64,000 bases of DNA from a bacterium (GTDB taxonomy: Bacteria; Planctomycetota; Planctomycetia; Kolteriales; Kolteriaceae), in the NCBI GenBank assembly GCA_019753235.1, contig JAIELF010000011.1, positions 186,001-250,000 on the forward strand, written 5' to 3'. The position numbers and the translations under genes are program-made. The stretch's first letter is position 1. The number at the start of each line of letters is the position of its first letter. The notes under the pieces are model-generated. The model had not been told where the DNA came from. It made no database searches and worked only from the letters and a program-made list of their open reading frames with translations. Below, piece after piece: positions 8,696-17,066 of the stretch.

Positions 8696-9600
8696 GCGAG
8701 ACCTTTCGCGAACGCTGCACTCTTTCCTTTGTTGTCATCACCGCCAATCGTGCCCTGGAACTTGCCGATTGCTTGCAAAGCATTCGCCGACAACAGGTCA
8801 ACGGGGCCGAGATCATCGTCGTCGACAATGCATCGACCGATTCCACGGCGACCCTTCTTTCCGAACAGTTTCCCGAGGTCAAGGTCCATTACTCCCCGAC
8901 GAATCTGGGCGTCTCCGAGGGGCGAAACGTCGGCATTTCGCTTGCTCAGGGAGAAATCTGCGTCTGCATCGACGATGATGCCTTCTTTTCCGACGACGAT
9001 GCCGCGAGCACGATCATCTCTTCCTTTGACGAAAATCCCATGTTGGCCTGTTTGGCGATGACGATTCTCAACGCGACGACCGGCGAGGAAGAGACCAAGG
9101 GAATTCCTCGTCGGGACAAGAAGGTTGTCGAACACGATTATGAAGCGACTTACTTTTGCGGGGCGGGCTTTGCCGTTCGGCGTTCCTTGTTTCTGCAGGC
9201 AGGTCAATTCTGGGCTCCCCTGGTGTATGGCAGCCAAGAGATCGATTTGGGTTACCGGTTTCTCGAAGCAGGCTGGTCGATCAAGAAGTCCGCGTCGATT
9301 CGGGTCCATCATCGGAGCACCATGCTCGCGCGCCCGAGCGGCCAATGGGTCTATTTCAATACGCGCGATCGGCCCTGGGTCGCGATTCGTCATCTTCCTT
9401 GGCCGGCAGTCCTCACGACGACCCTACTCTGGTGGGGGAACACGTTCAGAGTTGCTCTTTCGTCGGGACAGTTGTCGTCGTTCTTTCGAGGATTCGTCGA
9501 CTCGCTGGCGGGCTTCCCCAGGGCATGGCAAGGGAGAAAGGTCATCTCACGAACGGTGATCGAACTGCTTGCGAACCATTCGGGAAGGTATTGGTACTGA
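8692..9600 (+). CDS. GT2 family glycosyltransferase
   Basis: A 302-residue GT-A protein: LSFVVITANRALELADCLQSI, then IIVVDNASTDST, GVSEGRNVGISLAQGEICVCIDDDAFF (the D-D-D metal site), and a C-terminal GSQEIDLGYRFLEAGWSI, the E-D/D-x-x-x-R acceptor-side motif of rhamnosyl/galactofuranosyl-type transferases. Near the C-terminus a moderately hydrophobic segment (LPWPAVLTTTLLWWGNTFRVAL) may associate with the membrane. It overlaps the preceding GT4 gene by 4 bp. A surface-glycan role is inferred from neighbours. Confidence 0.9.
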   Translation: MSETFRERCTLSFVVITANRALELADCLQSIRRQQVNGAEIIVVDNASTDSTATLLSEQFPEVKVHYSPTNLGVSEGRNVGISLAQGEICVCIDDDAFFSDDDAASTIISSFDENPMLACLAMTILNATTGEEETKGIPRRDKKVVEHDYEATYFCGAGFAVRRSLFLQAGQFWAPLVYGSQEIDLGYRFLEAGWSIKKSASIRVHHRSTMLARPSGQWVYFNTRDRPWVAIRHLPWPAVLTTTLLWWGNTFRVALSSGQLSSFFRGFVDSLAGFPRAWQGRKVISRTVIELLANHSGRYWY

Positions 9601-9805
9601 TTTCTTTGACCCATTTCGTTTTCTGAATCAAGCCCTCCGTCCGGGGAGCTTTCCCGCCATAGAATCGATGGCAGGGGAACCAAAGAGTCTCTTGTGACCC
9701 GGTGTTCACATGGAACTCGTTTTTGGGGAGCTTCATCAGGGCGAAGCGACATCTCTCGGGCGAATGGGCTCGAAGCTCGTCTAGATAGAGGCATGGAGAA
9801 GTTCG

Positions 9806-12800
9806 TTGGCCGGATTATCGGGACTCACACGCGCGACCGAATGGTGGAGTTACAAGATACCTCCGCTGTTGGCGATCGGGTACGCGTTGGTCCTGATCGG
9901 CAGCCGATCCCCGGTAGAATCGATTCCTCGGGTTTTGGCGGGCGTGATTTCCATTATTGCCGTGGCCGCGTGGGGCTACGTCATCAACGACTGCTTCGAC
10001 ATCGAAGTCGATCGTCGGGCGGGCAAGAAAAACAGCATGGCCCATCGGCCCATCTGGCAACGAGCAACCATTCTCGGCATCATCCTCATCGTTGGCTGGA
10101 GCCCCGCTCTGTGGGTGAACTACACGATCATGGCGTCGGTGATTCTGGCATTGGATTTTCTTTTGCCCACCATCTATTCAGTCCCGCCGATTCGGCTTAA
10201 GGAACGCGGGGTTCTCGGCATTCTTTCGGACGCATTTGCCGCCCATCTATTGCCGACTCTATTCCTCGCATCGCTTCTGATTTTCGATCTGCCGGCCGTC
10301 AGTCTTTACCACTGGGGAGTCGTCGCGGTGATGGCGGGGTGGTATATGTGCGTCGGTCTGCGAGGAATCATCACGCATCAAATCCTTGATCGCGAAGCGG
10401 ACCTCGCTTCGGGCGTCGTGACGCTGGCGACCACGCAAGATTCGATTCGTCTTTTACGTTGGGACCGTCGGGTTCTTTACGTGATTGAGATGGGCTTATT
10501 CGTCACGCTCATTTTTCTTCTGGGTCAGCAGAACTATTTGCTGGTGATCGTGTTCTTCGTGTTTCTGGTGTTGGAATCGCTGATGCGAATCATGAAGTGG
10601 GGTTACTTTGTCGAGAAAACGCCCCACGAAGGGAAGCGATTCTATCTTCCGTTTGCCAATAACCTTTTTTACTCGCTCTGGATGCCACTTATCCTGGCGA
10701 TCGAACTCGCGATCCGCTGGCCGATCTTGTTCGTTCTGCCCATCGTTCATTACTTCCTATTCTCGCACGGCCGTAGCCGAGAACATCGTGAACCGATCGA
10801 AGTGCTGCGCGACACGCTTCATTCGGTCAGGCGCTATATCGCCCGGCGACGGTTCGGCTGGGAAGTGGTGGTCGATCGATCCCGCTTTCCTCGACTTCAA
10901 CGGAGGGACGACACTTACCCGGCTCTGCTCGTGGAGCCGATGAAGAGGTTGGCCCATCCATGGGATCTTCGCCTCCACAGTGAGCGATACCCCCTTCAAA
11001 AAGGCGAGTCCTATCAGCTTCAGCTTTTCCTCCGTTCCGAGTTGCCTCGCGTGGTCACCGCGGGGGTTTGTCAGCGTCATTCGCCCTGGAAGGATTTGGG
11101 TTTTGCCGATGTCCTTCCGCTGACGTCGAAGTGGGAACACTTCCATTTCGACTTCACAGCCAATGCGACCGAGGCCAACGGCGGAATCTTTCTTTGGCTG
11201 GGAGGGCACGAGGCCAGCGTTGAAATTGGCGAGGCTCGGCTCGTTCGTATTACCGATCCCGCTCCCTGGAAGTTGGTGCTGACTCGGCCAGCCCAGGCTT
11301 GGCGGAGCCCTCCCAACGATCGAGAGTACCTTGTCCGCGTCGATCGCTTGAGAACCGACGGCGTCCCTTGGCACATCAAGCTGTCAGCGAAGCCTTTTCG
11401 GGTTCGACGGGGGCAAACCTATCGTCTACAAGTCTCGCTCCGAAGCGAGCAGCCCCGCCCGGTGACGTTTGGTATCTCGCAGGCATATACCCCGTTTGAC
11501 GTGGCCGGCCTTTGCGAGGAGGTTGTCATCCCTGAAATGTTCGAGGATTTTCAGGGAGACTTCATCGCGGAACGAAATGAAGACGTCTGTGCGTTCTTCT
11601 GGCTCGGGGCAAGCGACTCGATCGTTGAAATCCTCAGTGTTCAGTGCCGACCCATCGAGATCCCGCAGTTATGGCATCTCGACCGGGCGGCCGATCATTT
11701 GGCCTGGCGCGTCTCGACCGACGATCCCAACCGCGTGATCGTGCAGGTTCCGCAAGAGTACCCAGTGGCGAGCGCCATCAATCTCTGGACGCTGCTGCAT
11801 CTTGGCCAGTCACGCGATTGGGTTTGCCGATTTCGGTTACGAACGCTCCGCTCGGATCAAATCATACGCGGAGGCATCGCGAAAAAGGTCGGCGATGAAT
11901 GGCGGGCAACCCAGCTCTTCGACGTCGATCCAACCGACCAGGGTCAAATCCAAGAGATTATGTTTCATACCGACGATCCCGACCAACCACACCGTTTCTT
12001 TCTCTTGATTGCCGATCTCAATGACATGATCTTGCTCGATGAGTTTCAGACGATTCCTTGTGTTGACGGAGGAGGTGCCTGGACCATCGAAGCCGAAAAG
12101 GGATCGACCGGACAAGTGGAACGCCGACCCGAAGGGGTTCGCCGAGTGACGTCGAAGGGGCTGGTCGGCCCCGATCATCGACTTCGCGTTGTTGGCACGT
12201 CGCTCGACCCGATCGCTCGTCCACAACGGGTCATCATCGAGATGAAAAGTGATGCCGACCGCCTGGCCACGCTGGCCTTCGAGCGGATGACTGGCTCGGC
12301 CGGTGGTGCCTCCACGCTTGTTACTCAATCAGAAGTCTCGCTTACCACGGATTGGCAATCCTTTGTCCTCCATTTGCCACCAGGGTCCACTGACGAGCAC
12401 GAGCGGTGGCGACCTTCGCTTCGCCTTGGTTCCAGCAATATTCCTGTCGAATGGAAAACGATCCAGTATCGACCCATCGAGCAAGCCGACTTTTGGCAGC
12501 TCGAAACCGAACCAGGATTGCGAGCCTACATTGGCGCTTCGCAGGATGATCGGTCGGCTAATCGTCTGGTGACGACGGATGCGGGCGTCAAGCCTGCGGA
12601 CCTCAAGCTGACGCAATCGATTGATATCGCTCCGAATCATTTGCCGACTCGGTGGGATTTTCAGCTTCGAGCTGATCGCCCTCGCGAGGTTCTAATTGGG
12701 ATCGGCGAGGAGTCCGCTCCGTGGCGATCGATCGTTCATCCCCAGAAGGTTCTTTTGGGTGAGGATTGGCAGAGCTATACCCTTTATCTCGAGCCGGCCG

Positions 12801-14353
12801 CCCTTGAGTCGGGCCCTTTCGAGTCGGCTCGTCTGTTTTTGTGGCTGGGGGGAAATACGACACCGGTCGAATGGCAAGCAGCCGCGTCCCATCGAATGGG
12901 TGAGGGAGAGCGGCCGATTCATTTGGCCACGAACGAGACGGCTCGATTGAAATGGGGCCCCGCCCGCGATCCTCGGTCCGTCCGAGTCATACCTGTTTCG
13001 CCGGGAACGAAACCCTTCGACGCGATTGCCAATGCTTTTCTCGGGCCGGTCGAGAAGGGGCGACGGTATCGTCTTGTCGTCGAGGTTTGTTCGGACATAG
13101 AAAGGCCCGTCACGGTCACGCTGACCCGATCGAGTTCACCCTGGGATACGATCGGCTTGGCAATCGAAACAACCTTGTTACCAACGCCGCAACAAAGGGT
13201 TTTCGACTTCCTTGCGATCGAGGACGAGGCGCGGGCCCGTTTCACGATCGCTTTGGGTGGTGACGCGACGCCGATCGAAATCGGACGGATTCATCTACAC
13301 GAGATTCAGCCCGAACAGATTCCGATCGTCCGAACGGGTCGAGAAAAATTCTTCCCCTTGGCCATCGAAGGATCTCCGGGGGGGCTGCGGATGGTGGTCT
13401 TGCCGACGAACGATCTGTGGGATGTTAAGTTGGGGTCGGAGCCTTATCCTTTGGAATCGGGCAAGACCTACGCATTGGCCATCAAGCTTAAAGCCGACGC
13501 GGAGCGAAAAGTGATTGTCGGGGTCGGCCAATCGGGGCCCCCTTGGTCGATGTATTTCGGACCCAAGCCTCTCTTTCTGGACTCCCAGGCGAGGCATTAC
13601 CTCATGTATTTCAATGCCCCCGTTGACGACCCCGCGGCCGAGACATTGCTTTGCCTGGGAGGAAGCGATGCTGCGGTTGATTTCTTTGATTGGTCTCTTT
13701 CCACGAGCGCCGCGCCTCCCTTCTGGACGCTGGAAGCGTTTGATGAGCGGGCCATTCGCTTACTCCCCGAGCAAGCAGACGTCGGCGAGAGTTTTTTGGT
13801 GGTTCGCTCCAGCACCGATGCATGGCGAATTAAGCTCTTAGCGCCGCCGATGGCGATCAAGCTGGGCAGCACGCACCATTGGGAGATCCGTCTTCGGGCA
13901 GATCAACCTCGGTCGGTTTCGCTGGGGCTGGCGCAGAATCACGAGCCCTGGGACGGCCTCAGCGTCTTTTGCTCACTCACTATCGGCCCGGAGCCGATCG
14001 TTTGGAAACAAAGCTGGGTCGCGGATAAGGAGGAAGAGAATGCTGTTTTCTTCCTTTGGATCGGCAACCAAACAGGGCGCGTCGATGTTGCCGACTTTCG
14101 CTGGTCGGTCGAGCCACCCCCTGTTGTCGATCTACCTCCGAACGAGATCGACGAAGTGCCCGCGACGAACGAATCAGAGGAGCACGTAGGCGGCAATGGA
14201 GAGATAGATCCCCAGTCCCACAACGTCGACCATGCTGGCAACGAAGGGTCCGCTGCTATAAGCAGGGTCGATGCCCATCCTCATGAAGAAGAGAGGGAGC
14301 AAGGATCCGAACAGGGATCCGCAAGTCGTGACGGCCACGAGGGCCAACGTTAG
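9806..14353 (+). CDS. UbiA-type prenyltransferase fused to eight jelly-roll-like repeats
   Basis: A 1515-residue protein. Residues 1 to about 320 are a UbiA-superfamily prenyltransferase with nine or ten membrane helices. Both Asp motifs are present: NDCFDIEVD at about 60-69 and DREAD at about 192-196. The order resembles decaprenyl-phosphate phosphoribosyltransferase and related enzymes. A basic stretch (HSVRRYIARRRFGWE) follows, then eight divergent repeats of about 130-140 residues from about 349 to 1437. They share LRADxPRxVxxGxxQ, PW and FLWLGGxxxxVE cores resembling CBM4_9-like beta-sandwiches. The last 80 residues are polar, and from about residue 1456 they are antisense to mgtE. The start is TTG at 9806, 8 bp after GGAG; an in-frame stop lies just upstream. 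It may make or bind a prenyl-linked glycan precursor for the adjacent cluster, which is inference. Confidence 0.8.
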   Translation: MAGLSGLTRATEWWSYKIPPLLAIGYALVLIGSRSPVESIPRVLAGVISIIAVAAWGYVINDCFDIEVDRRAGKKNSMAHRPIWQRATILGIILIVGWSPALWVNYTIMASVILALDFLLPTIYSVPPIRLKERGVLGILSDAFAAHLLPTLFLASLLIFDLPAVSLYHWGVVAVMAGWYMCVGLRGIITHQILDREADLASGVVTLATTQDSIRLLRWDRRVLYVIEMGLFVTLIFLLGQQNYLLVIVFFVFLVLESLMRIMKWGYFVEKTPHEGKRFYLPFANNLFYSLWMPLILAIELAIRWPILFVLPIVHYFLFSHGRSREHREPIEVLRDTLHSVRRYIARRRFGWEVVVDRSRFPRLQRRDDTYPALLVEPMKRLAHPWDLRLHSERYPLQKGESYQLQLFLRSELPRVVTAGVCQRHSPWKDLGFADVLPLTSKWEHFHFDFTANATEANGGIFLWLGGHEASVEIGEARLVRITDPAPWKLVLTRPAQAWRSPPNDREYLVRVDRLRTDGVPWHIKLSAKPFRVRRGQTYRLQVSLRSEQPRPVTFGISQAYTPFDVAGLCEEVVIPEMFEDFQGDFIAERNEDVCAFFWLGASDSIVEILSVQCRPIEIPQLWHLDRAADHLAWRVSTDDPNRVIVQVPQEYPVASAINLWTLLHLGQSRDWVCRFRLRTLRSDQIIRGGIAKKVGDEWRATQLFDVDPTDQGQIQEIMFHTDDPDQPHRFFLLIADLNDMILLDEFQTIPCVDGGGAWTIEAEKGSTGQVERRPEGVRRVTSKGLVGPDHRLRVVGTSLDPIARPQRVIIEMKSDADRLATLAFERMTGSAGGASTLVTQSEVSLTTDWQSFVLHLPPGSTDEHERWRPSLRLGSSNIPVEWKTIQYRPIEQADFWQLETEPGLRAYIGASQDDRSANRLVTTDAGVKPADLKLTQSIDIAPNHLPTRWDFQLRADRPREVLIGIGEESAPWRSIVHPQKVLLGEDWQSYTLYLEPAALESGPFESARLFLWLGGNTTPVEWQAAASHRMGEGERPIHLATNETARLKWGPARDPRSVRVIPVSPGTKPFDAIANAFLGPVEKGRRYRLVVEVCSDIERPVTVTLTRSSSPWDTIGLAIETTLLPTPQQRVFDFLAIEDEARARFTIALGGDATPIEIGRIHLHEIQPEQIPIVRTGREKFFPLAIEGSPGGLRMVVLPTNDLWDVKLGSEPYPLESGKTYALAIKLKADAERKVIVGVGQSGPPWSMYFGPKPLFLDSQARHYLMYFNAPVDDPAAETLLCLGGSDAAVDFFDWSLSTSAAPPFWTLEAFDERAIRLLPEQADVGESFLVVRSSTDAWRIKLLAPPMAIKLGSTHHWEIRLRADQPRSVSLGLAQNHEPWDGLSVFCSLTIGPEPIVWKQSWVADKEEENAVFFLWIGNQTGRVDVADFRWSVEPPPVVDLPPNEIDEVPATNESEEHVGGNGEIDPQSHNVDHAGNEGSAAISRVDAHPHEEEREQGSEQGSASRDGHEGQR
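10850..14118 (+). repeat. Eight-copy protein-level repeat in the UbiA fusion
   Basis: Eight degenerate modules begin near 10850, 11250, 11658, 12060, 12480, 12900, 13310 and 13704. The spacing is about 400 bp, or 130-140 residues. Each has a variable front part, a segment like GxxYxLxxxLRADxPR, a conserved Pro-Trp pair, a strand ending in WQxF, and a closing LWLGG...VE. Copies 3 and 4 are the most diverged. The similarity is visible only in protein, not in DNA, so the duplications are old. Confidence 0.75.
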
Positions 14354-15538
14354 GACGAGAGCAAACCGCAGGACTTCGTCATGCGGCCCCAAGAGGAGGA
14401 CGGCCGCCAATGCTAAACAGCCGATCGCCATTCCCAGCACAGCCCCTTGGCCAAGCTCTCGTAAACCGACGCGGATCCAATCCTTGAATTCAAGCTCACC
14501 CAACGCGACCGCGCGTGTGACCAGGGTCGCTGCCTGCGAACCACTGTTGCCGCCGGTCGCCATGATGACGGGAACCAGGAAGAGTAGCAGCGGAAACGTC
14601 AGTAAAAACGCCTCGTTTTGCTGAAGGACAAAGCTCGCGAGCAGCTCGGCACCGAAAAGAACCACGAGTGCCGGCACGCGGTTGCGAATCGTCTCCCAGA
14701 ACGGCGTTGTAAAGTAACCCGCGCTCATGGGTTGGACGGCACCCATTAAATGAGCATCCTCGGTGGCGGCCTCGATGACAACATCAATGACGTCGTCGTG
14801 CGTGATGATGCCGACAAGTTTCTTATCCGCGTCGACAACTGGGATGGCGATGACGTCGTATTGAGCAAGGTACTGGGCCGCCTCTTCGACATCCATATCG
14901 ACGGGGATGCTCAAGACATCCTCGCGCATGATTTCGGCCAGACTCTTATAAGGCGGGGCCAAGATGAGATCTTTCAGTTCGCAAAACCCGATCAGATGGC
15001 GGTCGGCATCAATGATGTAAACGTAGTAGATCGTCTCCCGATCCGGTGCCTCTCGACGAAGTCGACGAAGCGCTTCATCGGCCTTCAAGGAAGCGGGCAG
15101 GGCGGCGTAATCGGTGGTCATGATCGAGCCGGCCGTCGATTCGTCGTACTTGGCTAGCCGAAGAATATCCTCGCGCTCGGCCCGAGCCACCAGGGGCATG
15201 ATCGCCGCTTCTCGGTCCTCGTCCATCCGCTTGACCAGATCGACTCGTTCGTCCGAGCTCATGTGCTCGATCAGCTTGGCAAGATCCTCGACGGGCAGCA
15301 ACGAAACCAGGACATCCTGGCGATCGGGCTCAAGGTATTCGAATAGCCGGGCACCGTTGACCGAGTCAATGTGATGAAAGACTCGGCGATAGGCATCGGG
15401 CTCGTCGAGTTCGTGAAGCATCTCGGCAATGATCGATGGGTGCAGAATTTCGCAGAAACTCGCCACCATCTTCATGTCGTCGGTGTCGATCGCTTCGCGG
15501 AGTTCCGGCAACAGGAGTTGATGGACCATCACCGGCAT
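14174..15538 (-). CDS. mgtE: Magnesium transporter MgtE
   Basis: About 454 residues with the full MgtE layout. An N-terminal MgtE_N helical domain (residues about 20-130, with MLHELDEPDAYRRVFHHID) is followed by two CBS domains (TTDYAALPASLKADEALRRL and MREDVLSIPVDMDVEEAAQYL). A C-terminal five-helix membrane domain has the PVIMATGGNSGSQAATLV signature and an acidic residue in the ion path (FFMRMGIDPAYSSGPF). It imports Mg2+ through the inner membrane, gated by Mg2+ bound to the cytosolic domains. The start is ATG at 15538, preceded by a strong AGGAGG. An upstream in-frame extension to 15643 is unlikely. Its last 180 bp overlap the end of the convergent UbiA fusion gene. Confidence 0.95.
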   Translation of the reverse strand: MPVMVHQLLLPELREAIDTDDMKMVASFCEILHPSIIAEMLHELDEPDAYRRVFHHIDSVNGARLFEYLEPDRQDVLVSLLPVEDLAKLIEHMSSDERVDLVKRMDEDREAAIMPLVARAEREDILRLAKYDESTAGSIMTTDYAALPASLKADEALRRLRREAPDRETIYYVYIIDADRHLIGFCELKDLILAPPYKSLAEIMREDVLSIPVDMDVEEAAQYLAQYDVIAIPVVDADKKLVGIITHDDVIDVVIEAATEDAHLMGAVQPMSAGYFTTPFWETIRNRVPALVVLFGAELLASFVLQQNEAFLLTFPLLLFLVPVIMATGGNSGSQAATLVTRAVALGELEFKDWIRVGLRELGQGAVLGMAIGCLALAAVLLLGPHDEVLRFALVLTLALVAVTTCGSLFGSLLPLFFMRMGIDPAYSSGPFVASMVDVVGLGIYLSIAAYVLL

Positions 15539-15674
15539 GATGTCACCCTCCTGTCTGTTCGCTGGTTGCTTGGACCCGAGTCGAAAAAGAATCTTCGGCG
15601 CGCACCGAGAGAACATGCCTACGCGCGAAGCCGCTTCGGGCAATGAGGTCTCTGATCGGCCAGCTCGGACGGCC

Positions 15675-15690
15675 CCCCTGGCGACAGGGG
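15675..15690 (+). other. GNRA-loop hairpin upstream of dapL
   Basis: CCCCTG-GCGA-CAGGGG forms a perfect 6-bp stem with a GCGA tetraloop when read on the plus strand. It lies between divergent mgtE and dapL, 125 bp before the dapL start. No U-tract follows, so it is not an obvious terminator. It could be part of a dapL leader RNA; function unknown. Confidence 0.35.
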
Positions 15691-15815
15691 AGGAAGGCTT
15701 CTAAAACCCTGGAGTCTTTCTGTGGACAGGCGTTTTTCAAAGCAACATTCGGAGTCGTGGGATCCGACCCTGCTCCGATCCAACCCGCAGCCCTTCGAGG
15801 GCGAGGTAGCACCGA

Positions 15816-17057
15816 ATGGAATCGTACATCCAGCAGTTGTTTGCCGAGCGCATCGGCGGGGCAAACTACGGTAAAGACACCGCCATTTACAAGTTCGAAA
15901 AGATCAAACGGGCAAAGGCGGCGGCCAAGGCGGCACACCCCGACCGCGAACTGATCGATATGGGGGTCGGCGAGCCCGATGAAGCAGCCCCTCCCGAGGT
16001 GGTCCAAGCCCTGGCCCGCGAGGCGGGTAAGTCAGAGAACCGTTTCTACACCGATAACGGTATCCCCGAGTTCAAGGAAGCCGCCGCCCGCTACATGCAG
16101 AACCTCTGCGGCGTGACGATCGACCCCGTCAACGAAGTAGTCCATTCGATCGGCAGCAAGGCGGCATTATCGCTGTTGCCGGCCTGCTTGATCAACCCGG
16201 GCGATGTCACGCTGATGACAACGCCAGGCTACCCCGTGTTTGGCACGCATGCGAAGTACTACGGCGGGCAAGTGGTTCAACTTCCCCTCACCGCCGAGCG
16301 AGATTTCTTGCCCGATATCGACTCGATTGCGGCGGATGTTCTCGCCAAGACGAAGGTGCTGGTCCTCAACTATCCGAATAATCCGACTGGCGGCGGAGCA
16401 ACCCGGGCGTTCTTCGAGAAAGTCGTCTTCTGGGCCAAGCAGCACCAAATCGTGGTGATCCACGATGCCGCCTACGCTGGACTCATTTACGAGGGAAATC
16501 CTCTCTCGATTCTGAGTGTCCCAGGGGGCAAAGAGGTCGCGCTAGAACTGCACAGCTTGTCGAAGAGTTTCAACATGACTGGCTGGCGCATCGGGTTCGT
16601 GTGTGGAAACCCGCTGCTGGTAAGGGCGTATGCCGACGTGAAGGACAACAGTGACTCCGGTCAGTTTGCTGCGATTCAGAAAGCGGGAGCCTACTGTTTG
16701 GATCATCCCGAGATCACGCGACAGATTTCGCAGAAGTACTCTCGGCGAATGGATCTTCTTATTCCGGTGCTGCGAAAGCATGGCTTTCAAGCGAAGAAGC
16801 CCGTCGGCTCGTTCTTTCTTTATGTCCCCGCGCCCAAGGGGGCGGAACTTCAGACGGGCAAGCGGATCGACTTTGCTCGCGGCGAGGATTTCTCGCAATT
16901 CATGATCAGCGAGATGATGATCTCGACGGTCCCTTGGGACGACGCGGGTCCCTGCGTTCGCTGGAGCGTGACCTTCTCCGCCGCCGGCGAAGCGAAGGAA
17001 AGAGAAGTCATCGCGGAGATTGACCAGCGACTTTCGAAAGCCCGGTTCGAGTTTTAA
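15816..17057 (+). CDS. dapL: LL-diaminopimelate aminotransferase
   Basis: 413 residues, the usual DapL length. It converts tetrahydrodipicolinate plus glutamate to LL-diaminopimelate in one PLP-dependent step for lysine and peptidoglycan synthesis. FYTDNGIPEFKEAAARYM, NYPNNPTGGGATRAFFE (PLP ring binding), HDAAYAGLIYEG and SLSKSFNMTGWRIGFVCGN (Schiff-base Lys) follow fold-type I class I aminotransferase order. YIQQLFAERIGGANYGKDTAIYKFEKIKRAK matches the DapL-type N-terminus. The start is ATG at 15816, preceded by CGAGGTAG. It converges with the downstream hydrolase gene with a 9-bp gap. Plain aspartate aminotransferase is less likely given the N-terminal region. Confidence 0.88.
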   Translation: MESYIQQLFAERIGGANYGKDTAIYKFEKIKRAKAAAKAAHPDRELIDMGVGEPDEAAPPEVVQALAREAGKSENRFYTDNGIPEFKEAAARYMQNLCGVTIDPVNEVVHSIGSKAALSLLPACLINPGDVTLMTTPGYPVFGTHAKYYGGQVVQLPLTAERDFLPDIDSIAADVLAKTKVLVLNYPNNPTGGGATRAFFEKVVFWAKQHQIVVIHDAAYAGLIYEGNPLSILSVPGGKEVALELHSLSKSFNMTGWRIGFVCGNPLLVRAYADVKDNSDSGQFAAIQKAGAYCLDHPEITRQISQKYSRRMDLLIPVLRKHGFQAKKPVGSFFLYVPAPKGAELQTGKRIDFARGEDFSQFMISEMMISTVPWDDAGPCVRWSVTFSAAGEAKEREVIAEIDQRLSKARFEF

Positions 17058-17066
17058 AGATCTCGT

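Noticed and set aside
15539..15815. Possible magnesium (M-box) or lysine riboswitch before mgtE/dapL
   Set aside because: No M-box or lysine riboswitch core sequences were seen on either strand; only one hairpin.
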